Of a stretch of DNA of 64,000 bases, positions 43,568 through 55,283 are shown piece after piece. The first letter of the stretch is position 1. Each line of letters opens with the position of its first letter. The notes beneath the pieces are model-generated. The model had not been told where the DNA came from and did no database searches. It saw only the letters and a program-made list of their open reading frames with translations. Origin of the DNA: an uncultured Pelagibacteraceae bacterium (lineage in GTDB: Bacteria; Pseudomonadota; Alphaproteobacteria; Pelagibacterales; Pelagibacteraceae); contig CACKMS010000007.1 in the NCBI GenBank assembly GCA_902601315.1, positions 17,983 to 81,982 on the forward strand. Direction: 5' to 3'. A program made the translations under genes and the position numbers.

Positions 43568-44819
43568 TTTAAAAGAAATAAGGGAAAATTTAGAACATTT
43601 TAAAACCTCACTCAGTCATAGAAATTCTGAAGTCGATTATGATCAAATTTTAGACCTTGATAAAAAAAATCGACAGTTAATTCAAGAAAAAGAAAAATTT
43701 GAGATGGAGAAAAAAAATATTTCTAAATCAAAAGATGAATCTTTATTTGAAAAATCTAAAGAAATATCTAAAGAAATTGAAAATTTATCAAAAAAACAAA
43801 AAATTATTAAAAACGAACTTGATAATTTATTAAGTTCAATACCTAATTTACCATTGGATGAAGTTCCTGTTGGTAAAGATGAAAATGATAATGTTGAAGT
43901 TACTAAATCTGGTGAAATCAAAGATTTTAAATTTAAACCATTAAGTCATTATGAGTTAGGTGAAAAACTAAATATGCTAGATTTTGATTTAGCTACAAAA
44001 ACTACTGGCTCTAGATTTGTATTTGTTAAAGATAAATTAGCTGCTCTTGAAAGAGCAATTTCTAATTTTATGATCGATTCACATATTCAAAAAAATGGAT
44101 ATACAGAAATATCACCTCCTTTGATGGCAACTGATGAAACTATGTTTGGAACAGGGCAATTACCAAAATTTGAAAATGACCAATTTGAAATTAAATTTGA
44201 CGATAAAAATGATAGAAAATTTTTGATACCAACAGCCGAAGTAATATTAACAAATATGGTTAAAAACCAAATTATTGATAAAAAAAAACTTCCAATGAGG
44301 TTAGTTGCATCAACACCTTGTTTTAGAAAAGAAGCTGGCAGTTATGGAAAAGATACAAAAGGAATGATTAGACAACATCAATTTTATAAAGTTGAACTTG
44401 TAAGTATTGTCGAAAATAATCAATGTATGCAGGAACTAGAGAGAATGACCGAATGTGCAACTAAAATATTAGATGATCTAAAATTACCTTACAGAAAAAT
44501 TATTTTATGTACCGGTGACATGGGTTTTGGAGCAGAAAAAACATATGATTTAGAAGTTTGGCTTCCTTCAGAAAACAAATACAGAGAAATTTCGAGCTGT
44601 TCTTCATGTGGATCTTTCCAAGCCAGACGAATGAAAGCTAGATATAAAAATAAAGATAATAATATCGAATTTGTGGGTACTCTTAATGGCAGTGGATTAG
44701 CAGTAGGTAGAACTCTGATAGCCATTCTTGAAAATTATCAACTAGAGGACGGCTCAATTATAATTCCAGAAGTCTTGAAACCCTATATGGGAAATATTGA
44801 TAAGATTTCGAACAATTAG
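43560..44819 (+). CDS. serS: Seryl-tRNA synthetase
   Basis: The 419-aa class II synthetase has an N-terminal coiled-coil arm (about 1-110) and a catalytic core with [25 protein letters not shown] (motif 2) and [22 protein letters not shown] (motif 3). The ATG at 43560 is preferred because [12 protein letters not shown] is the usual SerRS start and it overlaps the tatC stop; an upstream in-frame ATG lies inside tatC. It aminoacylates tRNA-Ser and serves selenocysteine only where present. Confidence 0.95.
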   Translation: MHNLKEIRENLEHFKTSLSHRNSEVDYDQILDLDKKNRQLIQEKEKFEMEKKNISKSKDESLFEKSKEISKEIENLSKKQKIIKNELDNLLSSIPNLPLDEVPVGKDENDNVEVTKSGEIKDFKFKPLSHYELGEKLNMLDFDLATKTTGSRFVFVKDKLAALERAISNFMIDSHIQKNGYTEISPPLMATDETMFGTGQLPKFENDQFEIKFDDKNDRKFLIPTAEVILTNMVKNQIIDKKKLPMRLVASTPCFRKEAGSYGKDTKGMIRQHQFYKVELVSIVENNQCMQELERMTECATKILDDLKLPYRKIILCTGDMGFGAEKTYDLEVWLPSENKYREISSCSSCGSFQARRMKARYKNKDNNIEFVGTLNGSGLAVGRTLIAILENYQLEDGSIIIPEVLKPYMGNIDKISNN

Positions 44820-44873
44820 GAGTTGTCATTAAAAATTAGATAGTATAAATAATCTTAAACTTTAGAGGATCAT

Positions 44874-45158
44874 ATGGACAGTGGAATTGGACAATTTATA
44901 CCGTTAATTTTAATATTTGTTATTTTTTATTTCTTTTTGATTAGACCACAACAAAAGAAAGTTAAAGAACATAAGGCAATGGTTGAAAATTTAAAAAGAG
45001 GGGACAAAGTTGTAACTTCAGGTGGAATTGTTGGTACTGTTGAAAGAATAATTGATAACGATAAAGTTGAAGTACAAATCGCCGAAAATATTAATGTCGA
45101 GGTAGTTAGAGCTACTGGAATACAAGGTTTAATAAATACTGCAGAGCCAAAAAAATAA
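44874..45158 (+). CDS. yajC: Preprotein translocase subunit YajC
   Basis: The 94-aa protein has one membrane helix (about 8-26, ending FFLIRPQQKKVKEHKAMV, the family hallmark) and a small cytoplasmic beta domain with LKRGDKVVTSGGIVGTV. YajC associates with SecDF-YidC. An AGAGGA site precedes the ATG. It is followed by secD after 11 bp. Confidence 0.94.
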   Translation: MDSGIGQFIPLILIFVIFYFFLIRPQQKKVKEHKAMVENLKRGDKVVTSGGIVGTVERIIDNDKVEVQIAENINVEVVRATGIQGLINTAEPKK

Positions 45159-45169
45159 CATTAATTTAA

Positions 45170-46723
45170 ATGTTATACTTTTCAAAATTAAGAATATTTA
45201 GTGTAATTATATTTACCTTAATTTTATCTTATTTTTCCCTCTCAAACTTTTTTAAGATAGATGATAATTTTTTTTCAAAAAATATAAAACTTGGATTAGA
45301 TCTACAAGGTGGTTCATACTTACTACTCGAAATTGATAATAAGCCTGTAATTACTCAAAAACTACAAAACAAAGTTATGGAGCTAAAAAATTTTTTTAAG
45401 GATAAAAATATTGTTACAAGAAATTATACAGTAGATGATAATTCAATTATTTTTGATACCACCTCAGACAAATCTGATGAATTAAATAATATTTTAGATG
45501 ACGATGAAAGTGAAATTAATCCTTATTATCAACAGTACAAGTCACATGAATTTGATTTTGTAAAAAATCAAGACTCATTTAAATTAACTCTTTCTAAATA
45601 TGGACTTGTTCTATTAAAGAATGCTTCTTTAGATCAAGCAATTGAAATTGTAAGAAGAAGAGTTGATGAGGTTGGAACCAATGAACCAAACATTTTAAAA
45701 AGAGGGAATGATAGAATTTTAGTAGAATTGCCAGGTTTAGATGATCCTGGCAGAATAAAATCTTTATTGGGAAAAACTGCTAATTTGACTTTTCAATTTA
45801 TTACTCAAAATACTGAGGAGTCTTTTGGAACTGAAAAATTAGAATTTGAAGATGGCTCTGAGAACGCAATTGTTAGTAAGCGTATTATCTTAAGTGGTGA
45901 CAACTTAGTAGATGCAAAACCATCTATGAACTCACAAACCAATGAAACAGTTGTATCTTTTACTTTGGATAGAGTAGGTGCAAAAAAATTTGGAAAAGCT
46001 ACTAGTACAGGAGTTGGAAAAAGACTTGCAATTATACTTGATGGTAAAATTATTAGCGCTCCATCAGTAAGAGAACCTATAATTGGTGGATCAGGTCAAA
46101 TATCAGGAAATTTTACCTTTCAATCTGCAACAGATTTAGCTTTATTATTAAGATCTGGAGCTTTACCTGCACCTCTTAACATTATTGAGGAGAGAACAGT
46201 GGGACCTGATCTTGGTCAAGACTCTATTGATGCTGGGATAATGTCATTAATAATCGGATTTATATTAGTCGTACTATTTATGATTTATAAATATAGAGTT
46301 TTTGGTGTCATTGCGAATTTAGCATTAATTTCAAATTTGTTTTTACTAGTTGGTGTATTAACCTTATTTGAAGCTACTCTAACATTACCAGGTATAGCAG
46401 GAATAATTTTAACAGTTGGAATGGCAGTTGATGCAAATGTTTTAATTTTTGAGAGAATAAAAGAAGAGATTAAATCTGAGCGAAATCCAATTATTGCTTT
46501 CGACTCTGGTTATACAAAATCAAGAACTACAATTTTAGATGCAAATATTACTACATTAATAGCAGCTGTAATATTATTTTTTATGGGATCTGGTCCAATC
46601 AAAGGATTTTCAATAACATTAGGTGTTGGAATTTTAACTACGCTATTCTCTGTATACTTCATAGCGAGACTTTTTACTGCATTTTATGTGATCAAAAATA
46701 AGGAAAAGGAGAGTTTAATTTAA
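45170..46723 (+). CDS. secD: Protein translocase subunit SecD
   Basis: SecD uses the proton gradient to help release proteins from SecYEG. The 517-aa RND-family protein has an N-terminal helix, LGLDLQGGSYLLLEI near 42, the large periplasmic P1 domain with RRRVDEVGTNEP, and five C-terminal helices with GMAVDANVLIFERIKEE. It overlaps secF by 1 bp. Confidence 0.95.
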   Translation: MLYFSKLRIFSVIIFTLILSYFSLSNFFKIDDNFFSKNIKLGLDLQGGSYLLLEIDNKPVITQKLQNKVMELKNFFKDKNIVTRNYTVDDNSIIFDTTSDKSDELNNILDDDESEINPYYQQYKSHEFDFVKNQDSFKLTLSKYGLVLLKNASLDQAIEIVRRRVDEVGTNEPNILKRGNDRILVELPGLDDPGRIKSLLGKTANLTFQFITQNTEESFGTEKLEFEDGSENAIVSKRIILSGDNLVDAKPSMNSQTNETVVSFTLDRVGAKKFGKATSTGVGKRLAIILDGKIISAPSVREPIIGGSGQISGNFTFQSATDLALLLRSGALPAPLNIIEERTVGPDLGQDSIDAGIMSLIIGFILVVLFMIYKYRVFGVIANLALISNLFLLVGVLTLFEATLTLPGIAGIILTVGMAVDANVLIFERIKEEIKSERNPIIAFDSGYTKSRTTILDANITTLIAAVILFFMGSGPIKGFSITLGVGILTTLFSVYFIARLFTAFYVIKNKEKESLI

Positions 46724-47616
46724 TGAGAGAAATATCCTTTAATAAGTTTTACAAATCATTCAATATTCTATCAATTGTTCTTATTGTTACATCGCTAATT
46801 CTATTAGCATTTAAAGGGTTGAATTATGGTGTTGATTTTAAAGGAGGTACATTAATTGAATTAAGAACTGATTTAAATTCTGCAAATATTAAAAAAATTA
46901 GAGACAGTTTTAATCAATTAAATCTTGGAGATGTGTCTGTTAAAAACTTTGGAAATGACACTGACTTTATTATTAAATTTGAAAAACAAAATTCAAATGA
47001 TCCAAAATTTATAGATAATATTAAAACTAAACTTTCAGGCTCAATTGGAACTGTAGACTTTAGAAGAGTTGAAAATGTTGGTCCAAAAGTAAGCGCTGAA
47101 CTCTTACAATCAGGCGTTATAGCTATTGCTTTATCTTTAGCAGCTATGCTTTTATATATTTGGATAAGATTTGAGTGGCAATTTAGTTTGGGAGCAATCG
47201 TTGCACTTTTTCATGATGTAATAATTACACTTGGAGTTTTCTCCCTTTTTTCATTAGAAATAAATTTATCAATTGTAGCTGCAGTGCTTACCATAGTTGG
47301 ATATTCAATGAACGATACGGTTGTAATTTTTGATAGAGTTAGAGAAAATCTAAGAAAATTTTCTGATATTAAAATTTTTGAATTAACAAATATTTCAATT
47401 AACCAAACACTATCTAGAACAATTATAACCTCCGCTACTACTCTATTAGCACTTTTATCAATTTTTATTTTTGGAGGTGAAATTCTAAAAGGATTTTCAT
47501 TAGCAATGATCTTGGGTGTTATATTTGGAACTTATTCCTCAATTTATATTGTAAACCCAATTTTAGTTGTTCTAAAAGTATCGCAACGAACAATAGTAAA
47601 AGAGGATAAAGATTAA
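46723..47616 (+). CDS. secF: Protein translocase subunit SecF
   Basis: The 297-aa partner of SecD has six helices, the start segment GLNYGVDFKGGTLIELR near 28 and VVAAVLTIVGYSMNDTVVIFDRVREN-like region (about 187-212, here beginning IVAAVLTIVGYS) that is diagnostic for SecF. The gene is translationally coupled to secD and its 3' end overlaps the convergent PF06181-like gene by 4 bp. Confidence 0.95.
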   Translation: MREISFNKFYKSFNILSIVLIVTSLILLAFKGLNYGVDFKGGTLIELRTDLNSANIKKIRDSFNQLNLGDVSVKNFGNDTDFIIKFEKQNSNDPKFIDNIKTKLSGSIGTVDFRRVENVGPKVSAELLQSGVIAIALSLAAMLLYIWIRFEWQFSLGAIVALFHDVIITLGVFSLFSLEINLSIVAAVLTIVGYSMNDTVVIFDRVRENLRKFSDIKIFELTNISINQTLSRTIITSATTLLALLSIFIFGGEILKGFSLAMILGVIFGTYSSIYIVNPILVVLKVSQRTIVKEDKD

Positions 47617-48215
47617 TATAAATTTTGAGCAGCTACCATTGAAAGCAGCATAGGCAACGAAAGAAGGGTATTTGTTCTAGAAAATAACATTGCAGTTTTT
47701 GCAGATTTTGCTTTAATTTCAGGTTCAGCCTCAACAATACCTAAAGCTTTTTTTTGATTAGGCCATATAACAAACCAAACATTAAAAGCCATAATCAATC
47801 CTAGCCACATACCAATTCCTATTGCTGTATTTTTACCGCCACCAGAACCAATACCTAAAGTCATAGCTTGATGAACATATCCATTTAAATACGCAAGAAT
47901 TAAACCTGAAACCACAGTAACTAAAGCCGCCCATCTAAACCAGAATAAGGCTGATGGTGCTATTACTTTTCCAATAGCAGGTTTTTGTTCATCTGGTATT
48001 TTTGGCATATTAGGTATTTGAACGAAATTGAAATACCATAGTAATCCAATCCACATTGTTGCAACAATCACGTGAATATATCTGAATACCCAACTCCAGA
48101 ATAATACATCAATGTCAAATCCACCATTTCCAAAGTATAAACCTAAAAAAAGAATAACAGATATTCCTAATGATAAATGTACTGTTTTTGATAATGATTG
48201 TAGAATTGAAGTCAT
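47613..48215 (-). CDS. Membrane protein related to the urate hydroxylase (PuuD) membrane domain
   Basis: The 200-aa protein has about five hydrophobic segments and resembles the urate oxidase N-terminal membrane domain family (PF06181): FRYIHVIVATMWIGLLWYFNFVQIP near 44-68 and GLIMAFNVWFVIWPNQKK near 138 are typical. The C-terminal cytochrome c domain of true PuuD is absent, so urate oxidation cannot be assumed. It lies 32 bp after uvrA on the same strand. In marine alphaproteobacteria this stand-alone form is common and uncharacterised. Confidence 0.78.
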   Translation of the reverse strand: MTSILQSLSKTVHLSLGISVILFLGLYFGNGGFDIDVLFWSWVFRYIHVIVATMWIGLLWYFNFVQIPNMPKIPDEQKPAIGKVIAPSALFWFRWAALVTVVSGLILAYLNGYVHQAMTLGIGSGGGKNTAIGIGMWLGLIMAFNVWFVIWPNQKKALGIVEAEPEIKAKSAKTAMLFSRTNTLLSLPMLLSMVAAQNLY

Positions 48216-48247
48216 TTAGTCAATTATACAATATTTTTTTTTAAATA

Positions 48248-51124
48248 TTAAGCAGTTTTTTTAAATTTTGTGTTTAAAAGAGGTTTTAGGAATTTTCCTG
48301 TGTAACTACTGTCAACTTTTGCCACATCTTCAGGTTTTCCTTCAGCAATAATATTTCCTCCCTTAACACCTCCTTCTGGACCCATATCAATAATATAATC
48401 GGCAGTTTTAATTACATCTAAATTATGTTCAATAACAACTACACTATTTCCTGTAGCAACAAATGTATGTAGAATTTCTAACAATTTCTTAATATCATGT
48501 TGATGTAAACCAGTTGTAGGTTCATCTAAGATATACATTGTTCTTCCAGTAGATCTCTTTGATAATTCTTTTGCTAGCTTAATTCTTTGTGCTTCACCGC
48601 CTGAAAGAGTAGTTGCTTGTTGTCCAATTTTTATATAGCCAAGTCCAACTTTTTTAAGTGTTAGAAGTTTTGTTTTAATATTTGATATATTCTCAAAATA
48701 TTCACAACCTTCATCAACTGTCATATTCAACACATCAGCAATACTTTTATCTTTAAATTTAATTTCTAAAGTTTCTCTATTATATCTCGTACCCTTACAA
48801 TCGTCACAAGTAATATATACGTCAGGTAAAAAATGCATCTCATATGTGATTACCCCATCACCTTCACAAGCCTCGCACCTTCCACCCTTAACATTAAAAG
48901 AGAAACGACCTGGTTTGTAACCACGACTTTTAGACTCTGGCAAATTTGTGAACCAGTCTCTTATTGGCCCAAATGCACCTGTGTATGTAGCTGGATTTGA
49001 CCTTGGTGTTCGTCCAATTGGAGATTGATCAATATCGATAACTTTATCAACTAACTCAATACCTTTAAAACCTCTAAAAGGTTGAGGAATTTTTCTAGAC
49101 TTATTATTGTTTAGTGTAAGATTTAAAGCGTTGTAAAGAGTTTGAAGAACTAAAGTTGATTTACCACTTCCTGACACTCCTGTAACACAAGTAAAACTAC
49201 CTAATGGAATTTTAAGATTAACATTATTTAAGTTATTACCACTTGCACCATTGATTTCTAAAAATCTTCCATTTTTTGCAAGTCTTCTATTTTTTGGAAT
49301 TGGTATAAAGCTTTTATTTGATAAATATCTTCCAGTAATACTATCGTTATTTTTTAAAATTTCTTCATAACAACCTTGTGCAACTACTTGACCACCTTTA
49401 TTCCCAGCTTCTGGTCCAAGGTCGATTATATGATCTGCGTTTTCCATTGTTTCAGTATCGTGTTCAACAACAATCACAGTGTTACCAAGATCTCTTAATC
49501 TTTTTAAAGCATCAATTAATTTAACATTGTCTTTTTGGTGTAATCCAATTGATGGTTCATCTAAAACATATAAAACTCCTGTAAGTCCTGAACCAATTTG
49601 AGATGCTAGTCTAATTCTTTGAGCTTCACCACCTGATAGAGTTCCAGACTCTCTTGAAAGAGTTAAATAATCCAGACCAACGTTTAATAAAAAATCTAAC
49701 CTTTCGTTTATTTCTTTTAATATGTGCTGTGCAATTTTTAATTGTCTTTTATCTAGATTGTTATTTAAAGATCTAAACCATTCTTTTGCATCGTAAATTG
49801 ATTTTTCTGTGACTTCGCTAATGTTAAGTTCGTTTATTTTGACACATAAAGCCTCATCTTTTAACCTTTGACCGTTGCATCTTTCACATTTTGTATCAGA
49901 TTGATATTGAGCTATTTCCTCTCTTTTCCAATCACTATCAGTCTCTAGATATCTTCTCTCTAAATTATTAACAACGCCCTCGAAGGTTTTCTTATGAGAA
50001 TATTTCTCATAACCATCATCATAGCTAAATTTTATTTCCTCATCGTCTGACCCAAAAAGAATTACATCTTTAATTTTTTTTGGAAGTTTTGACCATTTTT
50101 CATCAAGTGAAAATCCATAATGTTTTGCTAAAGATGCTAAGGTTTGTGCGTAATACATAGATGAAGATTTTGCCCAAGGTTCAATTGCTCCATCTGCAAT
50201 ACTTTTTTTTTCATTTGGAACAACTAATTTTGGATCTACATTAAGTTTTATACCAATACCTTCACACTCTTCACACGCACCATAGGGACTATTAAATGAA
50301 AAAAGTCTAGGCTCAATTTCTTCAATGGTAAATCCACTTTCTGGACACGCAAATTTTGTAGAAAAAATTAGTTTTTCTATTTTTCGGTATTTTTTTGGTA
50401 ATGTTTCGTTTTCATATTCAACAAACAATAATCCATTTGCTAAATTAACAGCAGTTTCGACACTTTCGGCTAATCGATTTCCAAGTGAGGAATTAATAAC
50501 AATTCTATCTACTAATATAGATATATCATGTTTAACTTTTTTATTTAATTCTGGTACATTATCAATTTCATAAAGCCGGTCGTCTATTTTAATTTTTCTA
50601 AAACCTCTTTTTTTATAATTTAAAATATCTTTTCTATACTCACCCTTACGACCTCTAACAACTGGTGCATATAAAAAGATTGTAGATTTTTTTGGCAGTT
50701 CTTTAATTTTATCAACAATTTGACTTATAGTTTGAGATGTAATTGGTTTACCAGTAAATGGTGAATAGGGCACACCAGCTCTTGCATATAGCACTCTCAT
50801 ATAGTCATAAATCTCAGTTACAGTTGCAACGGTTGATCGTGGATTTTTTGATGTATTTTTTTGTTCAATTGAAATAGCTGGACTTAATCCTTCTATCAAG
50901 TCGACATTTGGTTTTTTCATTTTATCTAAAAACTGTCTTGCGTACGCAGATAGGCTTTCCACATATCTTCTTTGACCTTCAGCATATATAGTATCGAATG
51001 CTAGAGAAGATTTTCCAGAACCAGACAGACCAGTAATAACAACAAATTTATCTTTTGGAATCTCTAGTGAGATGTTCTTTAAATTGTGCTCTTTTGCACC
51101 CTTAATAACTATCTTTTTAAGCAT
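48248..51124 (-). CDS. uvrA: Excinuclease ABC subunit A
   Basis: UvrA recognises DNA lesions in nucleotide-excision repair. The 958-aa protein has two ABC modules: Walker [10 protein letters not shown] near 32 and GVSGSGKST near 640, signatures [12 protein letters not shown] and [12 protein letters not shown]. Zinc-finger cysteines are present in the second module (CEACEGDG and CDDCKG) and partly in the first, where CPESGF has serine in place of the second cysteine, as in other alphaproteobacteria. It is divergent from ssb. Confidence 0.97.
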   Translation of the reverse strand: MLKKIVIKGAKEHNLKNISLEIPKDKFVVITGLSGSGKSSLAFDTIYAEGQRRYVESLSAYARQFLDKMKKPNVDLIEGLSPAISIEQKNTSKNPRSTVATVTEIYDYMRVLYARAGVPYSPFTGKPITSQTISQIVDKIKELPKKSTIFLYAPVVRGRKGEYRKDILNYKKRGFRKIKIDDRLYEIDNVPELNKKVKHDISILVDRIVINSSLGNRLAESVETAVNLANGLLFVEYENETLPKKYRKIEKLIFSTKFACPESGFTIEEIEPRLFSFNSPYGACEECEGIGIKLNVDPKLVVPNEKKSIADGAIEPWAKSSSMYYAQTLASLAKHYGFSLDEKWSKLPKKIKDVILFGSDDEEIKFSYDDGYEKYSHKKTFEGVVNNLERRYLETDSDWKREEIAQYQSDTKCERCNGQRLKDEALCVKINELNISEVTEKSIYDAKEWFRSLNNNLDKRQLKIAQHILKEINERLDFLLNVGLDYLTLSRESGTLSGGEAQRIRLASQIGSGLTGVLYVLDEPSIGLHQKDNVKLIDALKRLRDLGNTVIVVEHDTETMENADHIIDLGPEAGNKGGQVVAQGCYEEILKNNDSITGRYLSNKSFIPIPKNRRLAKNGRFLEINGASGNNLNNVNLKIPLGSFTCVTGVSGSGKSTLVLQTLYNALNLTLNNNKSRKIPQPFRGFKGIELVDKVIDIDQSPIGRTPRSNPATYTGAFGPIRDWFTNLPESKSRGYKPGRFSFNVKGGRCEACEGDGVITYEMHFLPDVYITCDDCKGTRYNRETLEIKFKDKSIADVLNMTVDEGCEYFENISNIKTKLLTLKKVGLGYIKIGQQATTLSGGEAQRIKLAKELSKRSTGRTMYILDEPTTGLHQHDIKKLLEILHTFVATGNSVVVIEHNLDVIKTADYIIDMGPEGGVKGGNIIAEGKPEDVAKVDSSYTGKFLKPLLNTKFKKTA

Positions 51125-51204
51125 AATTTTTGTTGCTTTAGATTAATAAAATTAATATTCAATTTAATAAGTGATATAAATAAACATATCAGATATAAAA
51201 TATT

Positions 51205-51651
51205 ATGGCAGGTAGTTTAAATAAAGTACTTTTAATTGGTCGATTAGGCGCAGATCCAGAAGTAAAACAAATGGTAAATGGCAAAAGTGTTGCAAGATTA
51301 AGCCTAGCAACCAGTCAATCCTGGAAAGATAAAAATACAGGAGAAAAAAAAGAGAAAACAGAATGGCATAGAGTGGTTGTGTTTAACGAGGGATTAGTCA
51401 ATGTCGTTCAGCAGTATCTTAAAAAAGGCGCACAAGTATACGTTGAAGGACAACTTTCAACACGAAAATGGAAAGATGAACAGTCTGGTCAAGACAAGTA
51501 TTCAACAGAAATTCTAATACAAGGCTATAACTCTTCTTTGACTATGTTAGGTGGTGGAAATCAAAATTCAATTCCTTCTCAGGATAATAAACAAACTTTT
51601 GATGACAATAGCATTGCTCAAAATGATATGGATGATGATATTCCATTCTAG
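51205..51651 (+). CDS. ssb: Single-stranded DNA-binding protein
   Basis: The 148-aa protein has an OB-fold (about 1-112) starting [19 protein letters not shown] and containing TEWHRVVVF, a short disordered linker, and the acidic C-terminal tip MDDDIPF that recruits repair proteins. Only 80 bp separate it from the divergent uvrA, a common arrangement. gyrA follows after 5 bp. Confidence 0.96.
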   Translation: MAGSLNKVLLIGRLGADPEVKQMVNGKSVARLSLATSQSWKDKNTGEKKEKTEWHRVVVFNEGLVNVVQQYLKKGAQVYVEGQLSTRKWKDEQSGQDKYSTEILIQGYNSSLTMLGGGNQNSIPSQDNKQTFDDNSIAQNDMDDDIPF

Positions 51652-51656
51652 TTTTT

Positions 51657-54233
51657 ATGCAAAAAAACGAGGCACCTAAAGATTTAAATATCAAACCAAT
51701 TTCAATGTATGATGAAATGAGTTCGTCATACTTGTCTTACGCAATGAGCGTTATAATAAGTAGAGCTCTACCTGATGTAAGAGATGGTTTAAAACCAGTA
51801 CATAGAAGAATTTTGTATGCAATGCATAAGGGAGGTTTTGATTGGTCAAAACAATTTAGAAAATCTGCAAGAATAGTAGGAGATGTAATTGGTAAATATC
51901 ATCCCCATGGTGATCAAGCTGTATATGACGCTTTAGTTAGAATGGTTCAAGATTTTTCAATGAGCCTTCCATTAATTGATGGCCAAGGAAATTTTGGATC
52001 TATTGATGGTGATCCACCAGCCGCTATGAGATATACAGAAACAAGATTAGCAAAAATAGCTCAATTTTTATTAGACGATATTGAAAAAGATACAGTTTCA
52101 TTCAAAAGTAATTATGATGAAACAGAACAAGAACCAGATGTCCTTCCCTCACAGTATCCAAATTTATTAGTTAATGGAGCAGGAGGAATTGCCGTTGGTA
52201 TGGCAACAAGTATACCTCCTCATAATTTAGGTGAAGTTGTAGATGCTACTTTGGCTTTAATCAAAAATAAGGACATAAAACTAAGTGAATTAATGAAACA
52301 TGTCCCTGGCCCAGATTTTCCAACTGGTGGTATTATTATTGGCAAAGATATTATTAAACAAGGTTATAAATCTGGCCGAGGTTCTTTTAAAATCAGAGGA
52401 GATATTAAAATTGAGCAAGTTAAAGGGGGTAGAGAAAGATTAGTAATAACCTCTATACCTTATCAAGTAAATAAATCTGTTTTAAATGAGAGGATAGCTG
52501 AATTAGTAAGAGAAAAAAAAATTGAGGGAATTAGAGATATAAGAGATGAATCTAATAGAGAAGGAATAAGAGTTGCAATTGATTTAAGATCAAGTGTTGA
52601 ACCTGAAACAATTAAAAGACAATTATATAAATACACATCCATTGAAAGTTCATTTGGCTTCAACACTTTAGCTATTGTAGATAACAAACCAAAGACTTGT
52701 AATTTAAAAGATTTTTTAGAAAATTTTTTAAAATTTAGAGAGGATGTAGTAATAAAAAAAACTAAATATGATCTCAAAAAAGCAGAAGACCGTGTTCATA
52801 TTTTAATTGGATTATCTGTTAGTGTTGAAAATATAGATAAAGTAATAAAAATTATAAGACAATCCAAAAATCCTGAAGAGGCTAGGAACTCTCTATTACA
52901 AACAAAGTGGAAGATAAACAAGTCAGCAAAATTGATTAAATTAGTTGATAATAAAAATTATAAAGGAAATTACAGTTTATCTAATGAGCAAGTTGTATCT
53001 ATTCTTGAGTTAAGATTACAGAAACTTACTGCTTTAGGAATAAACGAAATTGAAGTAGAAATAAAAAAATTAGCTGAATTAATCACTCAATATAAAAAAA
53101 TTATTAATTCTAAAGCAGAGTTACTAAAAGTTATTAGTGCTGACTTGCAACAAATTAAAGATAAATTTTCTGAACCAAGAAGAACTCAAATAATTGATGC
53201 TGTATTAAATTATGATATCGAGGAAACTATTCAAAAAGAGGCTGTTATCATAACAATTACTTTACAAGGATATATTAAACGTGGTGCATTAAGTAATGTA
53301 AAACAACAAAAAAGAGGTGGAAAAGGAAAAACAGGTATAAAAACTAGAGATGAAGACTCAGTTGTTCAAACCTTATCAGTCAATACACATACCTCAGTTT
53401 TATTTTTCTCTACAGAGGGATTAGCATATAAAATTAAAGCTTGGAAAATACCTGAAGGATCTGCATCATCAAAAGGTAAATCTTTATTTAATATTTTACC
53501 TCTTAAAAATCATCAATCTATTAGCTCAATTATGCCTTTTCCTGATGAAAATGTTGATACAAAAGGAATGCATATTATTTTTGCTACAGCCAATGGAAAA
53601 ATTAGAAAAAATAATTTAGAGGATTTTAGTTCTATTAATCAATCAGGTAAAATTGCCATGAAATTAGATAGTGATGACAAAATTATTGGCGTAAAAATTT
53701 GTAAAGATGATCAAGACATTATTTTAAGTACAAGGTTTGGAAAATGCATAAGATTTGAATCAAAAAAATTAAGAGTATTTAAAGGCAGATCATCTAAAGG
53801 CATTAAAGGTATAAATTTATCTGATAAAGACGAAATTGTATCATTATCTATAATTGATCATGATCAAAAAATTCCAAAAAAATCGTCAAAAGATGGAGCA
53901 TCAGAAGCTAAGGCTAAAGAAAAATTTATACTCTCAATTACAGAGAATGGTTATGGAAAAAGAACTTCTCATTATGATTTTAGAGTAACTAACAGAGGTG
54001 GAAAAGGTATAATTGGAATTGTCAACTCATCAAGAAATGGAAATGTATCATCTTCATTCCCAGTTTTTGAAGGTGATCAAATATTAATATCAACAGACAA
54101 AGGTAGAGTTATCAGAACTACTGTTAAAGAGATAAGAGTAGCAGGAAGAAACACCCAAGGAGTTAGAATATTTAAACTTTCTGGTGATGAAAAAGTAGTT
54201 TCGGCTATTAAATTAGATGATAATTTAATTTAA
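51657..54233 (+). CDS. gyrA: DNA gyrase subunit A
   Basis: The 858-aa protein contains the breakage-reunion domain with catalytic Tyr near 126 (AAMRYTETR) and the C-terminal beta-pinwheel with the GyrA-box KRGGKGKTG. At the position equal to enteric Ser83, the motif reads [12 protein letters not shown], so Gln87 stands in the quinolone-resistance region. The GyrA-box and the genome context mark it as GyrA rather than ParC. It overlaps coaD by 1 bp. Confidence 0.96.
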   Translation: MQKNEAPKDLNIKPISMYDEMSSSYLSYAMSVIISRALPDVRDGLKPVHRRILYAMHKGGFDWSKQFRKSARIVGDVIGKYHPHGDQAVYDALVRMVQDFSMSLPLIDGQGNFGSIDGDPPAAMRYTETRLAKIAQFLLDDIEKDTVSFKSNYDETEQEPDVLPSQYPNLLVNGAGGIAVGMATSIPPHNLGEVVDATLALIKNKDIKLSELMKHVPGPDFPTGGIIIGKDIIKQGYKSGRGSFKIRGDIKIEQVKGGRERLVITSIPYQVNKSVLNERIAELVREKKIEGIRDIRDESNREGIRVAIDLRSSVEPETIKRQLYKYTSIESSFGFNTLAIVDNKPKTCNLKDFLENFLKFREDVVIKKTKYDLKKAEDRVHILIGLSVSVENIDKVIKIIRQSKNPEEARNSLLQTKWKINKSAKLIKLVDNKNYKGNYSLSNEQVVSILELRLQKLTALGINEIEVEIKKLAELITQYKKIINSKAELLKVISADLQQIKDKFSEPRRTQIIDAVLNYDIEETIQKEAVIITITLQGYIKRGALSNVKQQKRGGKGKTGIKTRDEDSVVQTLSVNTHTSVLFFSTEGLAYKIKAWKIPEGSASSKGKSLFNILPLKNHQSISSIMPFPDENVDTKGMHIIFATANGKIRKNNLEDFSSINQSGKIAMKLDSDDKIIGVKICKDDQDIILSTRFGKCIRFESKKLRVFKGRSSKGIKGINLSDKDEIVSLSIIDHDQKIPKKSSKDGASEAKAKEKFILSITENGYGKRTSHYDFRVTNRGGKGIIGIVNSSRNGNVSSSFPVFEGDQILISTDKGRVIRTTVKEIRVAGRNTQGVRIFKLSGDEKVVSAIKLDDNLI

Positions 54234-54727
54234 TGAAAAATATTGCAATATATCCTGGTACTTTTGATCCTATAACCTTTGGCCATATAGATGTAATTAA
54301 AAAAGCTTTAAAATTTGTTGACAAAGTGATTGTAGCAATTTCAGACGGAAACCAAAAAAATTTTTTGTTTCCAATCGATGAGAGAGTAGATATCGTTAAG
54401 AAAGCTTTGTTCTCTGATCTTAAATTTACCAAAAAAAATATCCATGTTATTACATTTAATTCACTAACAACAGATTTGTGCAAAAAATATAAATCAAATA
54501 TTATTCTAAGAGGTCTTAGAGCTGTTTCAGATTTTGAATATGAGTTTCAATTAGCTGGAATGAATAGAAAACTTTACAACAAAATAGAAACAATATTTTT
54601 AATGTCTGATGTTGAAAATCAAATTATTTCTTCAAGATTTGTAAAAGAAATTGCTCAACATAATGGAGATTTAAAAAAATTTACAACTAAGAGTACGATT
54701 AAATCTTTAAAGGAGAGATATGCTTAA
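54233..54727 (+). CDS. coaD: Phosphopantetheine adenylyltransferase
   Basis: CoaD makes dephospho-CoA from ATP and phosphopantetheine. The 164-aa protein has the nucleotidyltransferase start YPGTFDPITFGHIDVIKKAL (TxxH motif) and ILRGLRAVSDFEYEFQLAGMN near 87-107, ending with ISSRFVKEIA. It overlaps gyrA by 1 bp and the cyclophilin gene by 8 bp. Confidence 0.96.
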   Translation: MKNIAIYPGTFDPITFGHIDVIKKALKFVDKVIVAISDGNQKNFLFPIDERVDIVKKALFSDLKFTKKNIHVITFNSLTTDLCKKYKSNIILRGLRAVSDFEYEFQLAGMNRKLYNKIETIFLMSDVENQIISSRFVKEIAQHNGDLKKFTTKSTIKSLKERYA

Positions 54728-55277
54728 ATACATAAATATAATTTTATTTATTTTATTAACTTTAACTTCAAAACTAAATGCAAAGGAGAATATAATGATT
54801 TTAAAATTAAAAGATGGAGATGTTAAAATAGAGATGTTTCCAGACGTTGCCCCTAATCATGTAAAAAGAATTACAGAGTTAGCTAACAGTGGTAAATATG
54901 ATAATGTAGTATTTCATAGAGTTATTGATGGCTTTATGGCTCAAACAGGAGATGTAAAATTTGGAAATTCCTCATCATCCGATTTTAATCTGCAAAGAGC
55001 AGGAATGGGCGGATCTGACTTACCTGATTTAAAACAAGAATTTAACGATTTGCCCCATGAACGTGGCACTGTATCTATGGCAAGATCTTCTGATCCAAAC
55101 AGTGCTAATAGTCAATTTTTTATTTGTTTTGAGTCAGCGTCTTATTTAGATAGAAATTATACAGTCTTTGGTAAAGTTATTGAAGGAATGGAGTTTGTAG
55201 ACAAAATTAAAAAAGGTGATGGTCCTAATGGATCAGTTTCTGAACCAGATAAAATAATTAGTTTTAAGTCTGAATAA
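54720..55277 (+). CDS. Cyclophilin-type peptidyl-prolyl isomerase with possible dual start
   Basis: The 185-aa protein has the cyclophilin features NVVFHRVIDGFMAQTGD near 63, ARSSDPNSANSQFFICF near 118 and YTVFGKVIEGMEFVDKI. From the first start the N-terminus forms a signal peptide ending near residue 21, giving a periplasmic enzyme. An internal in-frame ATG at 54795 is preceded by a perfect AAGGAG with 6-nt spacing and would give a cytoplasmic form of 160 aa beginning MILKLKDGDVKIEM, a normal cyclophilin start. Either or both could be used. Confidence 0.92.
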   Translation: MLKYINIILFILLTLTSKLNAKENIMILKLKDGDVKIEMFPDVAPNHVKRITELANSGKYDNVVFHRVIDGFMAQTGDVKFGNSSSSDFNLQRAGMGGSDLPDLKQEFNDLPHERGTVSMARSSDPNSANSQFFICFESASYLDRNYTVFGKVIEGMEFVDKIKKGDGPNGSVSEPDKIISFKSE

Positions 55278-55283
55278 AAATGA

